Below the pieces are notes generated by a model. It saw only the letters and a program-made list of their open reading frames with translations. It was not told the origin of the DNA and did no database searches. The position numbers were made by a program, and so were the translations under genes. From Neoalteromonas flava (lineage in GTDB: Bacteria > Pseudomonadota > Gammaproteobacteria > Enterobacterales > Alteromonadaceae), in NCBI RefSeq assembly GCF_002807685.1, contig NZ_PEAX01000001.1, forward strand, positions 62,001-126,000: 64,000 nucleotides of DNA, given 5' to 3'. Below, piece by piece: positions 53,459-62,826 of this stretch (position 1 is its first letter; each line of letters opens with the position of its first letter).

Positions 53459-55579
53459 TCAATAGAACGTTTTACCCTCGGCTGCCATTTTGACCAACAC
53501 CTCGGCTGGGGCAAACTTACTATCAATGCTGTCGGCATAATGTTGCAAACGATCGACCACAAATTGAATGCCTAAACGGTCCATGTAGCGGAACGGACCA
53601 CCCAAGAATGGTGGAAAGCCAATCCCGAAAATGGCACCAATGTCGCCATCACGAGCATTGCGGATAACCCCTTCATCTAGACAGCGCGCGGCTTCATTTA
53701 GCATCATTAAAACACTACGTTCAGCAATAGTTTCGCCACTCAAGCGTTTCTCTGGGCTGATGCTTAGTAATTCGTACACTGATTCATCAACTTCTTTACC
53801 CGGTTTCTTACCTTCGTATAGGTAAAATCCTTTTTCGTTCTTCTTACCTTTGCGACCATCTTCTAAGACTTTGTCAAAAGCACTCGGCGCAGTAAAGCGG
53901 TCACCAAACTGCTCGACTAAAAACGGAATAATTTTAGTTCCAACATCGATCCCGACTTCATCCAACAATTTAACCGGCCCAACAGGGAAACCAAATTTAA
54001 CTAGCGACTTATCAATATGATCGATGGGCTCACCTGCTAATACCATGCAAGCAGCCTCGTTCATGTAAGGTGCTAGAATACGATTAACATAAAAACCCGC
54101 CCCGTCTTTAACGACAACTGGCGTTTTACCCTGACGCTTAGCAAACTCAACCGTTGTTGAAATCGTTTGATCGGAGGTTTTATCATGCGCAATAACCTCT
54201 GCTAGAGGCATCTTATCCACGGGTGAAAAGTAATGTAGTCCAATCACGTTTTCTGGACGTGCCGCTTTAGCTGCAATTTGTCCAATTGGAATAGAAGAAG
54301 TATTGGACGCAAAGATAGTGGACTCTTGGCACTCACGCTCAATATCCGCAACCATTTGTTGCTTGAGATTAAGATCCTCAAATACTGCCTCTATCACCAT
54401 ATCGACATCTTTGAATCCGCTGTAGTCGGTGGCGCCAGTCAACAAGGCTAGTTGCTGCTGCATTTTAGACTTCATCAGGATTTTGCGCTTAACGCGCTTA
54501 TTCAGAATGTCATAGCTGTAACGGATTGCATTAGCGATACCTTCTGAACGAATATCCTTTATCCGAGCCGGAACTTTGGCTTTGGTAGCGGTTACATACG
54601 CAATGCCACCACCCATTAACCCACCACCAAGTACACCCACTTTGCGTACTTTGGATGGCTCAACGCCAGCAACACCCTGCTCTTTTTTCATTTCCGTCGT
54701 AGCAAAGAAAATATTGCGCAATTGTGCAGACTCTGGCGTCATCACCAATTCACCAAAATGTCTTGCTTCAACCCGCAAGCCATCGCGCATACCGTCGCTC
54801 ATGCCAGTTTCAATGCAATCAATAATGCGCATTGGTGCTGGGTAATTGCCTTTGGTTTTTGCCAACGTCTGTTTACGCGCTTGGCTGAACAAGGTATTGC
54901 GCCCAAATGGCGTCTCTTCGAGTACACGATTAACCACTGACAATTTGGGTTTGTCACGATTAGGCTTAGATTTTTTCGCCAACTCAACAGCAACGTCAAA
55001 CAAAATCGATTGCGGCACCATGTCATCGACGATACCGTATTTTTTGGCCTGCTTGGCCCTTGCCGGAGAACCCGTTAGCATCATCTTCATGGCTTGTTGA
55101 ATTCCGATCAAGCGCGGTAAACGCTGGGTTCCCCCGCTGCCTGGCAATAAACCAAGTTGCACTTCAGGTAATCCAAGTTGGGTTTTATCTGAATCACTAC
55201 ACACGCGATAATGACATGCCAAGGCGAGTTCTAAGCCTCCACCCAAGGCTGGCCCGTGGATTGCTGCAACGAAGGTTTTATTCATTTTTTCAATACGATT
55301 GAAAACGTCCTGCCCCGCCGTCGACAAAGCCTCAGCGTCTGCCGCAGTCTCACATGCCGCTAACATGCTAATATCGGCACCCGCCACAAAAGAGTCTGGC
55401 TTACCGCTCTGTAATACGACCCCTTTAATCGCGCTGTCATTTTCAATTTCGTCGAGCATCGCGGTGATCTCTTCACCAAACGCCTGTTTCAATGTATTCA
55501 TTGACTCGCCAGGCACGTCCATGGTCAATACGGCAATCCCGTCTTCACGTTTGTCTAAAGTAAATGCACTTGCCGTCAT
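53459..55579 (-). CDS. fadJ: FadJ, fatty-acid oxidation complex alpha subunit
   Basis: A multifunctional enzyme with enoyl-CoA hydratase and 3-hydroxyacyl-CoA dehydrogenase activities for beta-oxidation. The N-terminal crotonase fold holds GPALGGGLELALACHYR and LGLPEVQLGLLPGSGGTQRLPR (quoted at its ends). The NAD-binding site is VGVLGGGLMGGGIAYV and the dehydrogenase signature is GLHYFSPVDKMPLAEVI. The 706 residues match E. coli FadJ (714). I chose ATG 55577-55579, which overlaps the fadI stop as TAATG and has GGAG eight bases upstream; a TTG at 55627 would add 16 residues inside fadI. Confidence 0.96.
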   Translation of the reverse strand: MTASAFTLDKREDGIAVLTMDVPGESMNTLKQAFGEEITAMLDEIENDSAIKGVVLQSGKPDSFVAGADISMLAACETAADAEALSTAGQDVFNRIEKMNKTFVAAIHGPALGGGLELALACHYRVCSDSDKTQLGLPEVQLGLLPGSGGTQRLPRLIGIQQAMKMMLTGSPARAKQAKKYGIVDDMVPQSILFDVAVELAKKSKPNRDKPKLSVVNRVLEETPFGRNTLFSQARKQTLAKTKGNYPAPMRIIDCIETGMSDGMRDGLRVEARHFGELVMTPESAQLRNIFFATTEMKKEQGVAGVEPSKVRKVGVLGGGLMGGGIAYVTATKAKVPARIKDIRSEGIANAIRYSYDILNKRVKRKILMKSKMQQQLALLTGATDYSGFKDVDMVIEAVFEDLNLKQQMVADIERECQESTIFASNTSSIPIGQIAAKAARPENVIGLHYFSPVDKMPLAEVIAHDKTSDQTISTTVEFAKRQGKTPVVVKDGAGFYVNRILAPYMNEAACMVLAGEPIDHIDKSLVKFGFPVGPVKLLDEVGIDVGTKIIPFLVEQFGDRFTAPSAFDKVLEDGRKGKKNEKGFYLYEGKKPGKEVDESVYELLSISPEKRLSGETIAERSVLMMLNEAARCLDEGVIRNARDGDIGAIFGIGFPPFLGGPFRYMDRLGIQFVVDRLQHYADSIDSKFAPAEVLVKMAAEGKTFY

Positions 55580-56889
55580 TATTCTGTCTCCACAATCATT
55601 GCTGCTGCTAGACCGCCTGCCGCACAAGCGGTCAACAAACCAGTACCACCACCGCGTCGTTGCAGTTCATTGAGCATTTGCGTGATCATACGCGTTCCAG
55701 TCGCTGCAAATGGGTGTCCATAAGCGAGTGAACTTCCCATTACGTTAAATTTATCCATATCAATCTCGCCCGTCGCTTTTGCTCGCCCGAGTTTTTCTTG
55801 GGCAAATTTATCGCTAGCAAACATTTTCACATTGGCTAAAGTTTGCGCTGCGAAGGCTTCATGCATTTCAATCAGTGTTAAGTCCTGCAGGCTCATACCC
55901 GCACGATCCAACGCCATAGGCGTCGCGTAAGACGGCCCCATAAGCATATCTTCCCAAACGTCTATCGCTGCGAATGCATAGCTCTTGATGTAACCTAACG
56001 GCGTGTAACCGAGCGCTTTAGCTCGACTTTCGGTCATCATTAACACCGCAGAAGCACCATCGGTTAGAGGAGTTGCATTGGCCGCTGTCACAGTACCATG
56101 TTTGCGGTCAAATACAGGTTTAGGCTTGGCATAGCCTTCCAAAGTAGAGTCGAAACGCACGTTATTGTCACGCTCCAAAGCCCCTTTGAAGGGTTCAGCA
56201 TAAGCGGTCATCACTTCATTAGCGAGTTTACCCTCTTCCCAACTTTGCGCTGCTAACGTGTGACTGCGGTGAGCAAGTTCATCTTGTGCTTGGCGAGTGA
56301 TACCATGGGTTTTCGCCATTTGCTCGGCCGTTTGCCCCATAGATAAGCCTGTAGAGTACTCAGCAACCGCAGGTGGCACAGGGGCTAGATCGCGGATCGA
56401 TAAACGACGGAAAATTGCGAACTTTTGACTAAACGTCTTGGCTTTCTGAAGATCCACGAGCGCGCGCGCTAAATTCTTTGATACTCCGATCGGCGATACA
56501 GAGGTTGAATCCGCACCACCGGCAACGCCAACGGTAATATTACCTGCTAACATCGACTCGGCAATATTTACCGTAGATTGAAAACTGGTGGCACATGCGC
56601 GCGACACGCTGTAGGCATCGGTTGCCACTGGCATATTGGTACCCAGAACGATTTCACGCGCGATGTTCGGCGCTTCTGGCATTTGCACAACCTGACCATA
56701 CACCACTTGTTCAACCCATTGAGGATCAACATTGTTGCGGATCAATAATTCATTCACCACCATTTTGCCCAGATCGACGGCGGGTACACCATGAAAGTAC
56801 GTCGCCATTTTTGCAAACGGGGTTCTGAGTCCTGCAACAATGGCGATGCGGTCACCGTCACGCGTTGTCAGATTCTGTTTCGTAGCCAT
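55579..56889 (-). CDS. fadI: FadI, acetyl-CoA acyltransferase (thiolase)
   Basis: A 3-ketoacyl-CoA thiolase, the beta subunit of the anaerobic-type beta-oxidation complex. The nucleophilic Cys lies in [13 protein letters not shown], the His in [14 protein letters not shown] and the second Cys in [13 protein letters not shown]. With start ATG 56887-56889 (AGGA about eight bases upstream) it has 436 residues, exactly the E. coli length, and begins [18 protein letters not shown] like that enzyme. The GTG at 56988 is rejected: its 33 extra residues cover the promoter and FadR site. First gene of fadIJ. Confidence 0.96.
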   Translation of the reverse strand: MATKQNLTTRDGDRIAIVAGLRTPFAKMATYFHGVPAVDLGKMVVNELLIRNNVDPQWVEQVVYGQVVQMPEAPNIAREIVLGTNMPVATDAYSVSRACATSFQSTVNIAESMLAGNITVGVAGGADSTSVSPIGVSKNLARALVDLQKAKTFSQKFAIFRRLSIRDLAPVPPAVAEYSTGLSMGQTAEQMAKTHGITRQAQDELAHRSHTLAAQSWEEGKLANEVMTAYAEPFKGALERDNNVRFDSTLEGYAKPKPVFDRKHGTVTAANATPLTDGASAVLMMTESRAKALGYTPLGYIKSYAFAAIDVWEDMLMGPSYATPMALDRAGMSLQDLTLIEMHEAFAAQTLANVKMFASDKFAQEKLGRAKATGEIDMDKFNVMGSSLAYGHPFAATGTRMITQMLNELQRRGGGTGLLTACAAGGLAAAMIVETE

Positions 56890-56915
56890 ATTCCGGTCCT
56901 GTAATAATTCAAACC

Positions 56916-56932
56916 AAGTGGTCTGACCTGTA
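56916..56932 (-). promoter_or_regulatory. FadR-like operator of fadIJ
   Basis: AAGTGGTCTGACCTGTA matches the FadR site AACTGGTCNGACCTGTT in nearly every defined position. It lies 27 bases before the fadI ATG, just downstream of a TTGAAA-16-TAAGAA promoter on the minus strand (56945-56972), a position suited to repression. Confidence 0.65.
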
Positions 56933-56944
56933 GAAGTGTGCTGA

Positions 56945-56972
56945 TTCTTACAAAGTGTGAGCGAAATTTCAA
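56945..56972 (-). promoter_or_regulatory. Probable fadIJ promoter
   Basis: On the minus strand TTGAAA (56967-56972) and TAAGAA (56945-56950) are 16 bases apart. The predicted start is near 56938, so the FadR-like operator occupies the first transcribed bases. Confidence 0.5.
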
Positions 56973-57258
56973 CGACTATTCGAATCACCTTGCAATTCTT
57001 CCATTAGAGCATAGTGGCTATTTATAGATTTTGCTGTTGAGATTTAGAACAAAATCCCAATATCAACCAAATAAAAAATCAGGTTGATTCAGCGCAGTTG
57101 TGCCACTGTTAAACGGATTGTACTGGACAGTGAATGAAGGTTTGCTTACAACTGCTCAATCGATTAGAAAAATGCAAGGGTTGACCGGAACCAATACGCT
57201 TTCTTGTTGACAAAAGGAAGCGCAAACATCTCGGGTTAGTGAAAAAAGGATGTCATTG
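56973..57258. other. Non-coding gap between divergent fadI and the MoxR operon
   Basis: About 285 bases that must contain the MoxR promoter. A seven-base inverted repeat ATCAACC (57062-57068) / GGTTGAT (57082-57088) surrounds an A-rich spacer and could be an operator. No convincing -35/-10 pair was found for moxR, and no RNA gene was recognised. Confidence 0.4.
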
Positions 57259-58215
57259 ATGGCAGTATCGCAGTTTGAACAATTACAGCAGTATTTAGAC
57301 TCACAAATCATCGGGCAGCAAGAACTGACCCGCAATATTTTAGTTGCATTATTGGCCGACGGACATTTATTAGTTGAAGGACCACCAGGACTCGCCAAGA
57401 CGCGCGCAGTGAATGCCCTCGCTGATGGTTTAGAGGCAGACTTTCATCGCGTGCAATTTACCCCTGACTTGTTGCCTGCTGACCTAACCGGTACTGACAT
57501 ATATCGGCCGGAAACGGGGGAATTTATTTTCCAATCAGGTCCGCTTTTTCACAATCTCGTGCTAGCCGACGAAATAAACCGAGCCCCAGCAAAAGTGCAA
57601 AGTGCGCTGTTGGAAGCCATGGCAGAAAGACAAATAACGGTCGGTAATAAGACGTATCCTTTATCGCGACTATTTTTAGTGATGGCGACACAAAACCCGC
57701 TGGAACAAGAGGGCACATACCCACTGCCAGAAGCCCAGCTAGACCGTTTCCTGATGCACATTGAGATCACCTATCCTGATGCTGCGAGCGAACTACAAAT
57801 TTTGCGCTTAACGCGCGATGAAGCCAAGCAATCCGTTCGCAAGCCCGCACACAAGATCACCCAAGAGATTATATTCGCCGCGCGGCAGGAAGTACTTGGT
57901 CTCTACTTAGCCCCCTCGTTGGAGGAATACATTGTGCAACTCATTATGGCAACGCGCACGCCGGCAAAATTTGATCCCACGTTGGCGAGCACGATTGAGT
58001 TTGGTGCCAGTCCGCGCGCCACAATTGCTTTAGAACGCTGCGCGCGCGCGCACGCGTGGCTTGGCGGTCGAGATTTCGTTGGTCCTGACGATATTCAAGC
58101 CGTGTTTCACAATGTGATGCGCCATCGCATCATTCTGAGTTATGAATCGCAGGCCGAAGGCAAAACAGCAAATCAAGTCCTGACTCAGGTGCTTAACGCG
58201 GTGGCCGTACCGTAG
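57259..58215 (+). CDS. MoxR-family AAA+ ATPase
   Basis: A chaperone-like AAA+ protein that usually works with von Willebrand factor A proteins encoded beside it. Walker A is GPPGLAKT, Walker B LVLADEINRAPAKVQSALLEAM (quoted at its ends) and sensor 1 MATQNPLEQEGTYPLPEAQLDRF (its core is ATQNP). A C-terminal lid domain follows. I chose ATG 57259, with AAAGGA eight bases upstream; ATG 57250 directly abuts that site. It is the first gene of a six-gene run (MoxR, DUF58, DUF4381, BatA, BatB-BatC, BatD), all closely spaced. Confidence 0.93.
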   Translation: MAVSQFEQLQQYLDSQIIGQQELTRNILVALLADGHLLVEGPPGLAKTRAVNALADGLEADFHRVQFTPDLLPADLTGTDIYRPETGEFIFQSGPLFHNLVLADEINRAPAKVQSALLEAMAERQITVGNKTYPLSRLFLVMATQNPLEQEGTYPLPEAQLDRFLMHIEITYPDAASELQILRLTRDEAKQSVRKPAHKITQEIIFAARQEVLGLYLAPSLEEYIVQLIMATRTPAKFDPTLASTIEFGASPRATIALERCARAHAWLGGRDFVGPDDIQAVFHNVMRHRIILSYESQAEGKTANQVLTQVLNAVAVP

Positions 58216-58226
58216 GGGCTGTGGCA

Positions 58227-59222
58227 ATGCACCAGGATAAGACGCTTGAGCACTGGCTGAGTGAATATCTGACCGATGGTATTCACCTCAACGCGAATGA
58301 ACTAATTCGCTATCGCCATCACACTAAGAAAATAAGTCTCAACCCTACACGGACCCCTGCCGCTCGCTTGGCGGGTAGCTACGTGTCTAAGTTGAAGGGT
58401 CGGGGCATGGAATTTGATGAGTCACGGCATTATCAAGCTGGAGACGATATTCGGGCCATCGATTGGCGGGTTACAGCACGCACCGGGAAGACACACACCA
58501 AAATTTATCGCGAAGAACGTGAACGTCCAATCTACATTGTGACCGATTTATCTACTTCAATGCAATTTGGTAGCGAGTTTATGTTCAAGGCGGTACAAGC
58601 TGCACACGTAAGCGCGCTGATCGCTTGGGCAGGGATCGCCCGCGGTGACAAACTCGGCGCATTGGCATTTAATCAAACGGCGCACATAGAATGTAAACCC
58701 AAGAGTCGACAATCTGCAGTGCTGCAATTAATCCATCAAATCATTGAGTTACAACAACAAGCGCTGGCTATGCAAAAAAGCAAGCCGCCCGCGACGACTG
58801 ACAATGCATTGTTCAATCAAAATTGTGCCCGTTTATTACGTCTTGCTAAGCCTGGAAGTCTCATCTGGATAGTCAGTGATTTTCATCACCTAGATGAACA
58901 AACCCTGCGTATTTTGTCTGATCTTAACCGGCACTCAGAAGTACGCGCTGCAGCGATATACGATCCCATGGAGTATCAGCTGCCAGTGACGCAAAACAAA
59001 CAGTTGTTAAGCATTACTGATGGCACCACCAAACGCGCCTTGACCCTGGGTGATAATACCGTTAACCAGCGCTATTCTGACTGGGCGACGCAACGTAACT
59101 CGCGACTTAGCGAAGCGCTGGAGCGATCGCAAATCGCAGGCTTTAATGTCAGCGCGGGACTTCCGTTATTGGCCCAATCGTTGGCAGTTCAACCACGACG
59201 CTACGTTTTGGAGAGCCAGTAA
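58227..59222 (+). CDS. DUF58 protein of the MoxR/BAT operon
   Basis: A von Willebrand factor A-like protein of unknown biochemical role that regularly follows moxR. The family core is visible: LKGRGMEFDESRHYQAGDDIRAIDWRVTAR (quoted as the DUF58 signature by its ends), then YREERERPIYIVTDLSTSMQFG with a DxSxS metal site. About 331 residues, no signal peptide, probably cytoplasmic or membrane-associated. ATG 58227 has AGGGG eight bases upstream; the listed GTG 58221 is only two bases from it. It is 11 bases after moxR. Confidence 0.9.
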   Translation: MHQDKTLEHWLSEYLTDGIHLNANELIRYRHHTKKISLNPTRTPAARLAGSYVSKLKGRGMEFDESRHYQAGDDIRAIDWRVTARTGKTHTKIYREERERPIYIVTDLSTSMQFGSEFMFKAVQAAHVSALIAWAGIARGDKLGALAFNQTAHIECKPKSRQSAVLQLIHQIIELQQQALAMQKSKPPATTDNALFNQNCARLLRLAKPGSLIWIVSDFHHLDEQTLRILSDLNRHSEVRAAAIYDPMEYQLPVTQNKQLLSITDGTTKRALTLGDNTVNQRYSDWATQRNSRLSEALERSQIAGFNVSAGLPLLAQSLAVQPRRYVLESQ

Positions 59223-59223
59223 T

Positions 59224-59721
59224 ATGGATCCGCTCGCCCAGCTTAATGATATCGCGTTAACCGAGCCCGCCGGTTGGTGGCCGTTAGCATGGGGTTGGTG
59301 GCTGCTCATTGGGCTAACCATTGGCGCTGTAGTTGGAATAATCGTATTTGCGTTATACCGTTATCGCAAGTACCGCGTGTTACGTCTGGCAAGGCAGCGA
59401 GTGCAACAGTTAGATATGACGCAAACTCCTTGGCAAGGTGCACAACAAATTAATGCACTACTGAAACAAACATTAATGCATTATTTTCCACACTTGCAGC
59501 CCCAACAGTTACATGGCCAGCACTGGTATGACTTATTGAACGCTACCCTACCTAAGCGACACCGGGCAGTGTTTGCTGCCATGGGGAAACATAGTTTTGC
59601 GGTTCATTACCTTCCTCCGCAACAAGTTGAAGCACAGACAGCATTAGACTATCAAAGTGCAGCGTTGCATTGGTTAACAAAAACCAGATTGACTTTTACC
59701 GCGGAGGCAAGCCATGTTTGA
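59224..59721 (+). CDS. DUF4381 membrane protein of the BAT operon
   Basis: A 165-residue protein. A short periplasmic N-terminus with AGWWPLAWGWW is followed by one membrane helix (LLIGLTIGAVVGIIVFALYRY) and a cytoplasmic helical part. WWP just before the helix is typical of DUF4381, which is regularly found between DUF58 and BatA. The true start is ATG 59224, one base after the DUF58 stop; the longer frame beginning at 59050 reads the DUF58 gene out of frame. It ends eight bases inside batA. Confidence 0.85.
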   Translation: MDPLAQLNDIALTEPAGWWPLAWGWWLLIGLTIGAVVGIIVFALYRYRKYRVLRLARQRVQQLDMTQTPWQGAQQINALLKQTLMHYFPHLQPQQLHGQHWYDLLNATLPKRHRAVFAAMGKHSFAVHYLPPQQVEAQTALDYQSAALHWLTKTRLTFTAEASHV

Positions 59722-60742
59722 GTTTGTCTGGTGGTATGCTTTTTTTGCATTGCCTTTGCCGCTGCTTTTTTGGCTCTTACCAGCAATTAAGCAACAACAG
59801 CAGAAAGCGCTGCGAATACCGGTGATGCCAAATGATTTGCCGCAATCCAGCATTTCTCGTTCAAGTCACTGGTTAATTCGCTGGCTAAGTATTCTCGCCT
59901 GGATCGCATTAGTGACTGCGGCTGCCCGTCCGCAATGGTTAGGCGACCCCATTAGTATTCCCAATCAAGCGCGTGAAATGATGTTAGCCGTCGACCTCTC
60001 TGGCAGTATGGAGACCAAAGATATGCAAATCAATGGTCGCCAAGTGGATCGACTCGTCATGATAAAAAGCGTATTAGACGATTTTATTGGACGCCGAGTT
60101 GGCGATCGCTTAGGTCTAATTTTGTTTGCTGATACTGCGTATTTACAAGCTCCATTAACCTTTGACCGCGAGACTGTGCGAACCCTTCTTAATGAGGCTG
60201 TAATAGGTTTGGTCGGTGAACAAACTGCGATCGGTGATGCTATCGGGCTGGCAGTGAAACGTTTCCAAGCTAAACAGGATAGCAACAAAGTCTTAGTTTT
60301 ACTTACTGATGGGCAGAATACAGCGGGCAATATTTCGCCAGAGCAAGCGCTTGAATTAGCCAAGGCAGAGGGCGTTACTATTTATACTATCGGCGTTGCC
60401 GCCGACAGTATGGTAGTGCAAAGTATTTTTGGCAGCCGTCGGATCAATCCTGCCCGTGAACTTGATGAAAGCATGTTAAATCGACTCGCCGTAGAAACGG
60501 GGGGACAATATTTTCGTGCTCGTGACCGCGAAAGTTTAGATCAGATCTATCAGATGCTCGATCAACTCCAACCGGTCGCCGGAGAAGCGAGAAAGATGCG
60601 CCCTCAAACCAGTTTATTTATGTATCCACTCGCACTATGTCTCCTAATAACCGTATTACTGGCCTTAGTACCTCTCGCACAGCGTGGCTTTGATAAGCTA
60701 TTTGCGCAACGCTCCCAACAATCAACAGGAGCGTCATCATGA
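59714..60742 (+). CDS. batA: BatA, von Willebrand factor A membrane protein
   Basis: A 342-residue protein anchored by N-terminal helices (about 5-22 and 53-72) and one C-terminal helix (LFMYPLALCLLITVLLALVPL), with a periplasmic vWA domain between. The metal-ion-dependent adhesion site is DLSGS (Asp94-Ser96-Ser98) with LLTDGQN downstream, so metal binding should be intact. BAT proteins are linked to aerotolerance and envelope stress in other bacteria. ATG 59714 has GGAGG at ideal spacing. The stop overlaps the next gene as ATGA. Confidence 0.92.
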   Translation: MFEFVWWYAFFALPLPLLFWLLPAIKQQQQKALRIPVMPNDLPQSSISRSSHWLIRWLSILAWIALVTAAARPQWLGDPISIPNQAREMMLAVDLSGSMETKDMQINGRQVDRLVMIKSVLDDFIGRRVGDRLGLILFADTAYLQAPLTFDRETVRTLLNEAVIGLVGEQTAIGDAIGLAVKRFQAKQDSNKVLVLLTDGQNTAGNISPEQALELAKAEGVTIYTIGVAADSMVVQSIFGSRRINPARELDESMLNRLAVETGGQYFRARDRESLDQIYQMLDQLQPVAGEARKMRPQTSLFMYPLALCLLITVLLALVPLAQRGFDKLFAQRSQQSTGASS

Positions 60743-62745
60743 TGGAATTACTCACCGAATTTAACTGGCAAGATTTTCATTTTATTCGGCCTCAATGGTT
60801 GTGGGCACTGCTCCCACTGGCTGTAATTTACATAGCTCTAGTGACCTTGTACCGCCAGCTCAGTGGCTGGCAACAGGTTCTCCCCACGCATTTGCAAGCG
60901 GTTATCCTTAGCGATGCTGGGGGCACTAGAAAAAGTCGTCGCCCCCCGTTTTGGTTGCTGGCGCTGGCCTGGCTATTAGCGGTAATCATGTTAGCCGGTC
61001 CCACATGGGAACGATTGCCTCAACCGGTATTCAATTTGAAGCAAGGTAATGTGCTCGTGTTGGATATGTCACTCTCCATGCGATCCACTGATATTGCTCC
61101 AGACCGCGTAACGCGTGCTCGCTTCAAGGCTATCGATTTGGTTTCCCAACTCGGCGATGGCGAAGTGGGAATGGTAGCGTACGCTGGTGATGCCTTTGTC
61201 ATCAGCCCTTTAACCGAAGACGTCAATAACTTGATTGCAATGATCCCCAGTATTAGTCCGGAGATAATGCCAATTCCCGGCAGTTCGCCATTACGCGGAT
61301 TTGAGGTTGCGACTGAGTTACTGCAAAATGCCGGTTATCAACAAGGTAATATTTTTTGGTTTACCGACGGTATGGAGCAACAACAGTTCAAGCTAATTGC
61401 CGAATTTGTTGAGAACTCTCCTTATACGATTCATGCACTTGCAATCGGGACTCAAGAGGGTGCGCCTATCCGCCAAGTGAATGGTGAACTATTAAAAGAC
61501 AGTCAGGGTGCAATTGTGGTACCACGTATGGACCCAAGTAAAATAAGAGCGGTCAGTGCCCGCAGTGGCGGCGACTTTGCCCGCCTTAGCGCCAATGACA
61601 GCGATATCCAACAATTAGTCCAAGCCGGCGGCAGCTATGCGGATGGGCAACTGTTGACTGAAGATGATAATCCCATGCAAGGTGACGTGTGGCGTGATAT
61701 GGGCGCCTATTTAGTCGTACTTTTGCTGCCCTTCGCAGCATATGCATTCCGACGCGGCATCATCATGTGCGTCCCCCTGCTTGGACTTGGCTTCTTAGTC
61801 CCGCCCCCCGCTGCTTTCGCGTCCACAGAAAGTGCAAGCCCAAACTGGTTGACCAGTGCATTTGCAACGGCTGATCAGCGCGGTCAAGATGCCTACGCTT
61901 CTGAAGACTTTAGTCGTGCGGCTGATTTGTTTAATGACCCAATGTGGCAAGGCGCTGCGCATTATCGTAACCAAAACTACGAGCAAGCACTTGCGGCGTA
62001 CTCTCAAGTGGATTCTACCGCTGCTCTGTATAATCAGGGCAACGCATTAGCCAAGCTTGGCCGTCTGGAAGAGGCCATTGAGAAATACACCCAAGTGTTA
62101 GCAAGAGAGCCAGAGAATCAAGCAGCACAAGAAAACAAAGCACTGCTTGAAGAACTTTTGCAGCAACAAGATCAGCAAAATCAGCAAGAAAGTCCGTCGT
62201 CGCAAGAGCAAGATGGACAGGACCAGCAACAACAATCAAATGCCGACAACCAGTCTGGCGGTGATGGCGAGCAGCAAGATGAAGCCAATCAGTCGCAGGG
62301 TGATAATTCTCAAGACGCGCAACAACAATCGCAAAGTTCGAGTGAACAACAATCCCAGGAGCCGGAAAATGAGTCTGAGCAAAGCGCTGAGAATTCGTCT
62401 TCAAGCGATGCACAGCAGGCGCCTATGCGGGATCAAGAACCAGTGCCTGAGCAGAGTGAGTCGTCAACAGGCGAAACAGACCAGCCACAGCCTGAGAGTT
62501 CTACCAGTCCACCAGACGCGCAAGGCGGCGAACAAGATGCAAAGCTTGATCAGCAAGAAACACAAGCAGCCCAGGCCAGAGAAGAAGCGTTAACCGATGA
62601 AGAAAAGGAACAATTGCAACGCATGCAGACCTTGTTGCGAAAAATTCCCGATGATCCAGCATTTTTACTGCAACGCAAAATGCAACTCGAAAGTCAGCAG
62701 CGGAGGCGTGAGCGCGCGCCACCTAATCAAGCAACTGAGTGGTAG
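60739..62745 (+). CDS. batB: BatB-BatC fusion: vWA plus TPR protein
   Basis: A 668-residue protein. Two N-terminal membrane helices are followed by a vWA domain with site DMSLS (Asp109-Ser111-Ser113), then a helix near residue 320-345 (LVVLLLPFAAYAF). A signal-like stretch and tetratricopeptide repeats follow (GAAHYRNQNYEQALAAYSQV, ALYNQGNALAKLGRLEEAIEKYTQVL). The last part, about residues 470-640, is extremely rich in Gln, Ser and Glu and should be disordered. BatB and BatC are separate genes in many bacteria; here they are joined. ATG 60739 has GGAG seven bases upstream. Confidence 0.92.
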   Translation: MMELLTEFNWQDFHFIRPQWLWALLPLAVIYIALVTLYRQLSGWQQVLPTHLQAVILSDAGGTRKSRRPPFWLLALAWLLAVIMLAGPTWERLPQPVFNLKQGNVLVLDMSLSMRSTDIAPDRVTRARFKAIDLVSQLGDGEVGMVAYAGDAFVISPLTEDVNNLIAMIPSISPEIMPIPGSSPLRGFEVATELLQNAGYQQGNIFWFTDGMEQQQFKLIAEFVENSPYTIHALAIGTQEGAPIRQVNGELLKDSQGAIVVPRMDPSKIRAVSARSGGDFARLSANDSDIQQLVQAGGSYADGQLLTEDDNPMQGDVWRDMGAYLVVLLLPFAAYAFRRGIIMCVPLLGLGFLVPPPAAFASTESASPNWLTSAFATADQRGQDAYASEDFSRAADLFNDPMWQGAAHYRNQNYEQALAAYSQVDSTAALYNQGNALAKLGRLEEAIEKYTQVLAREPENQAAQENKALLEELLQQQDQQNQQESPSSQEQDGQDQQQQSNADNQSGGDGEQQDEANQSQGDNSQDAQQQSQSSSEQQSQEPENESEQSAENSSSSDAQQAPMRDQEPVPEQSESSTGETDQPQPESSTSPPDAQGGEQDAKLDQQETQAAQAREEALTDEEKEQLQRMQTLLRKIPDDPAFLLQRKMQLESQQRRRERAPPNQATEW

Positions 62746-62826
62746 ATCTTATTGTGGTTAAATTGAATTCCTGTGGTTTTGTTTATAAAGCAGCCCCCAA
62801 AGATAGTAACAAGGAGTAATTCGGGT

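Noticed and set aside
56890..56988. 33-codon N-terminal extension of FadI from GTG 56988
   Set aside because: It covers the promoter and the FadR-like operator, and the ATG at 56889 gives exactly the E. coli length.
59050..59223. N-terminal extension of the DUF4381 protein
   Set aside because: These codons read the end of the DUF58 gene in another frame; the ATG at 59224 gives the normal protein.
62147..62593. 148-codon frame within the batB low-complexity tail
   Set aside because: Repetitive CAA/CAG-rich DNA stays open in all frames; the batB frame has the TPR domain upstream and a normal stop.
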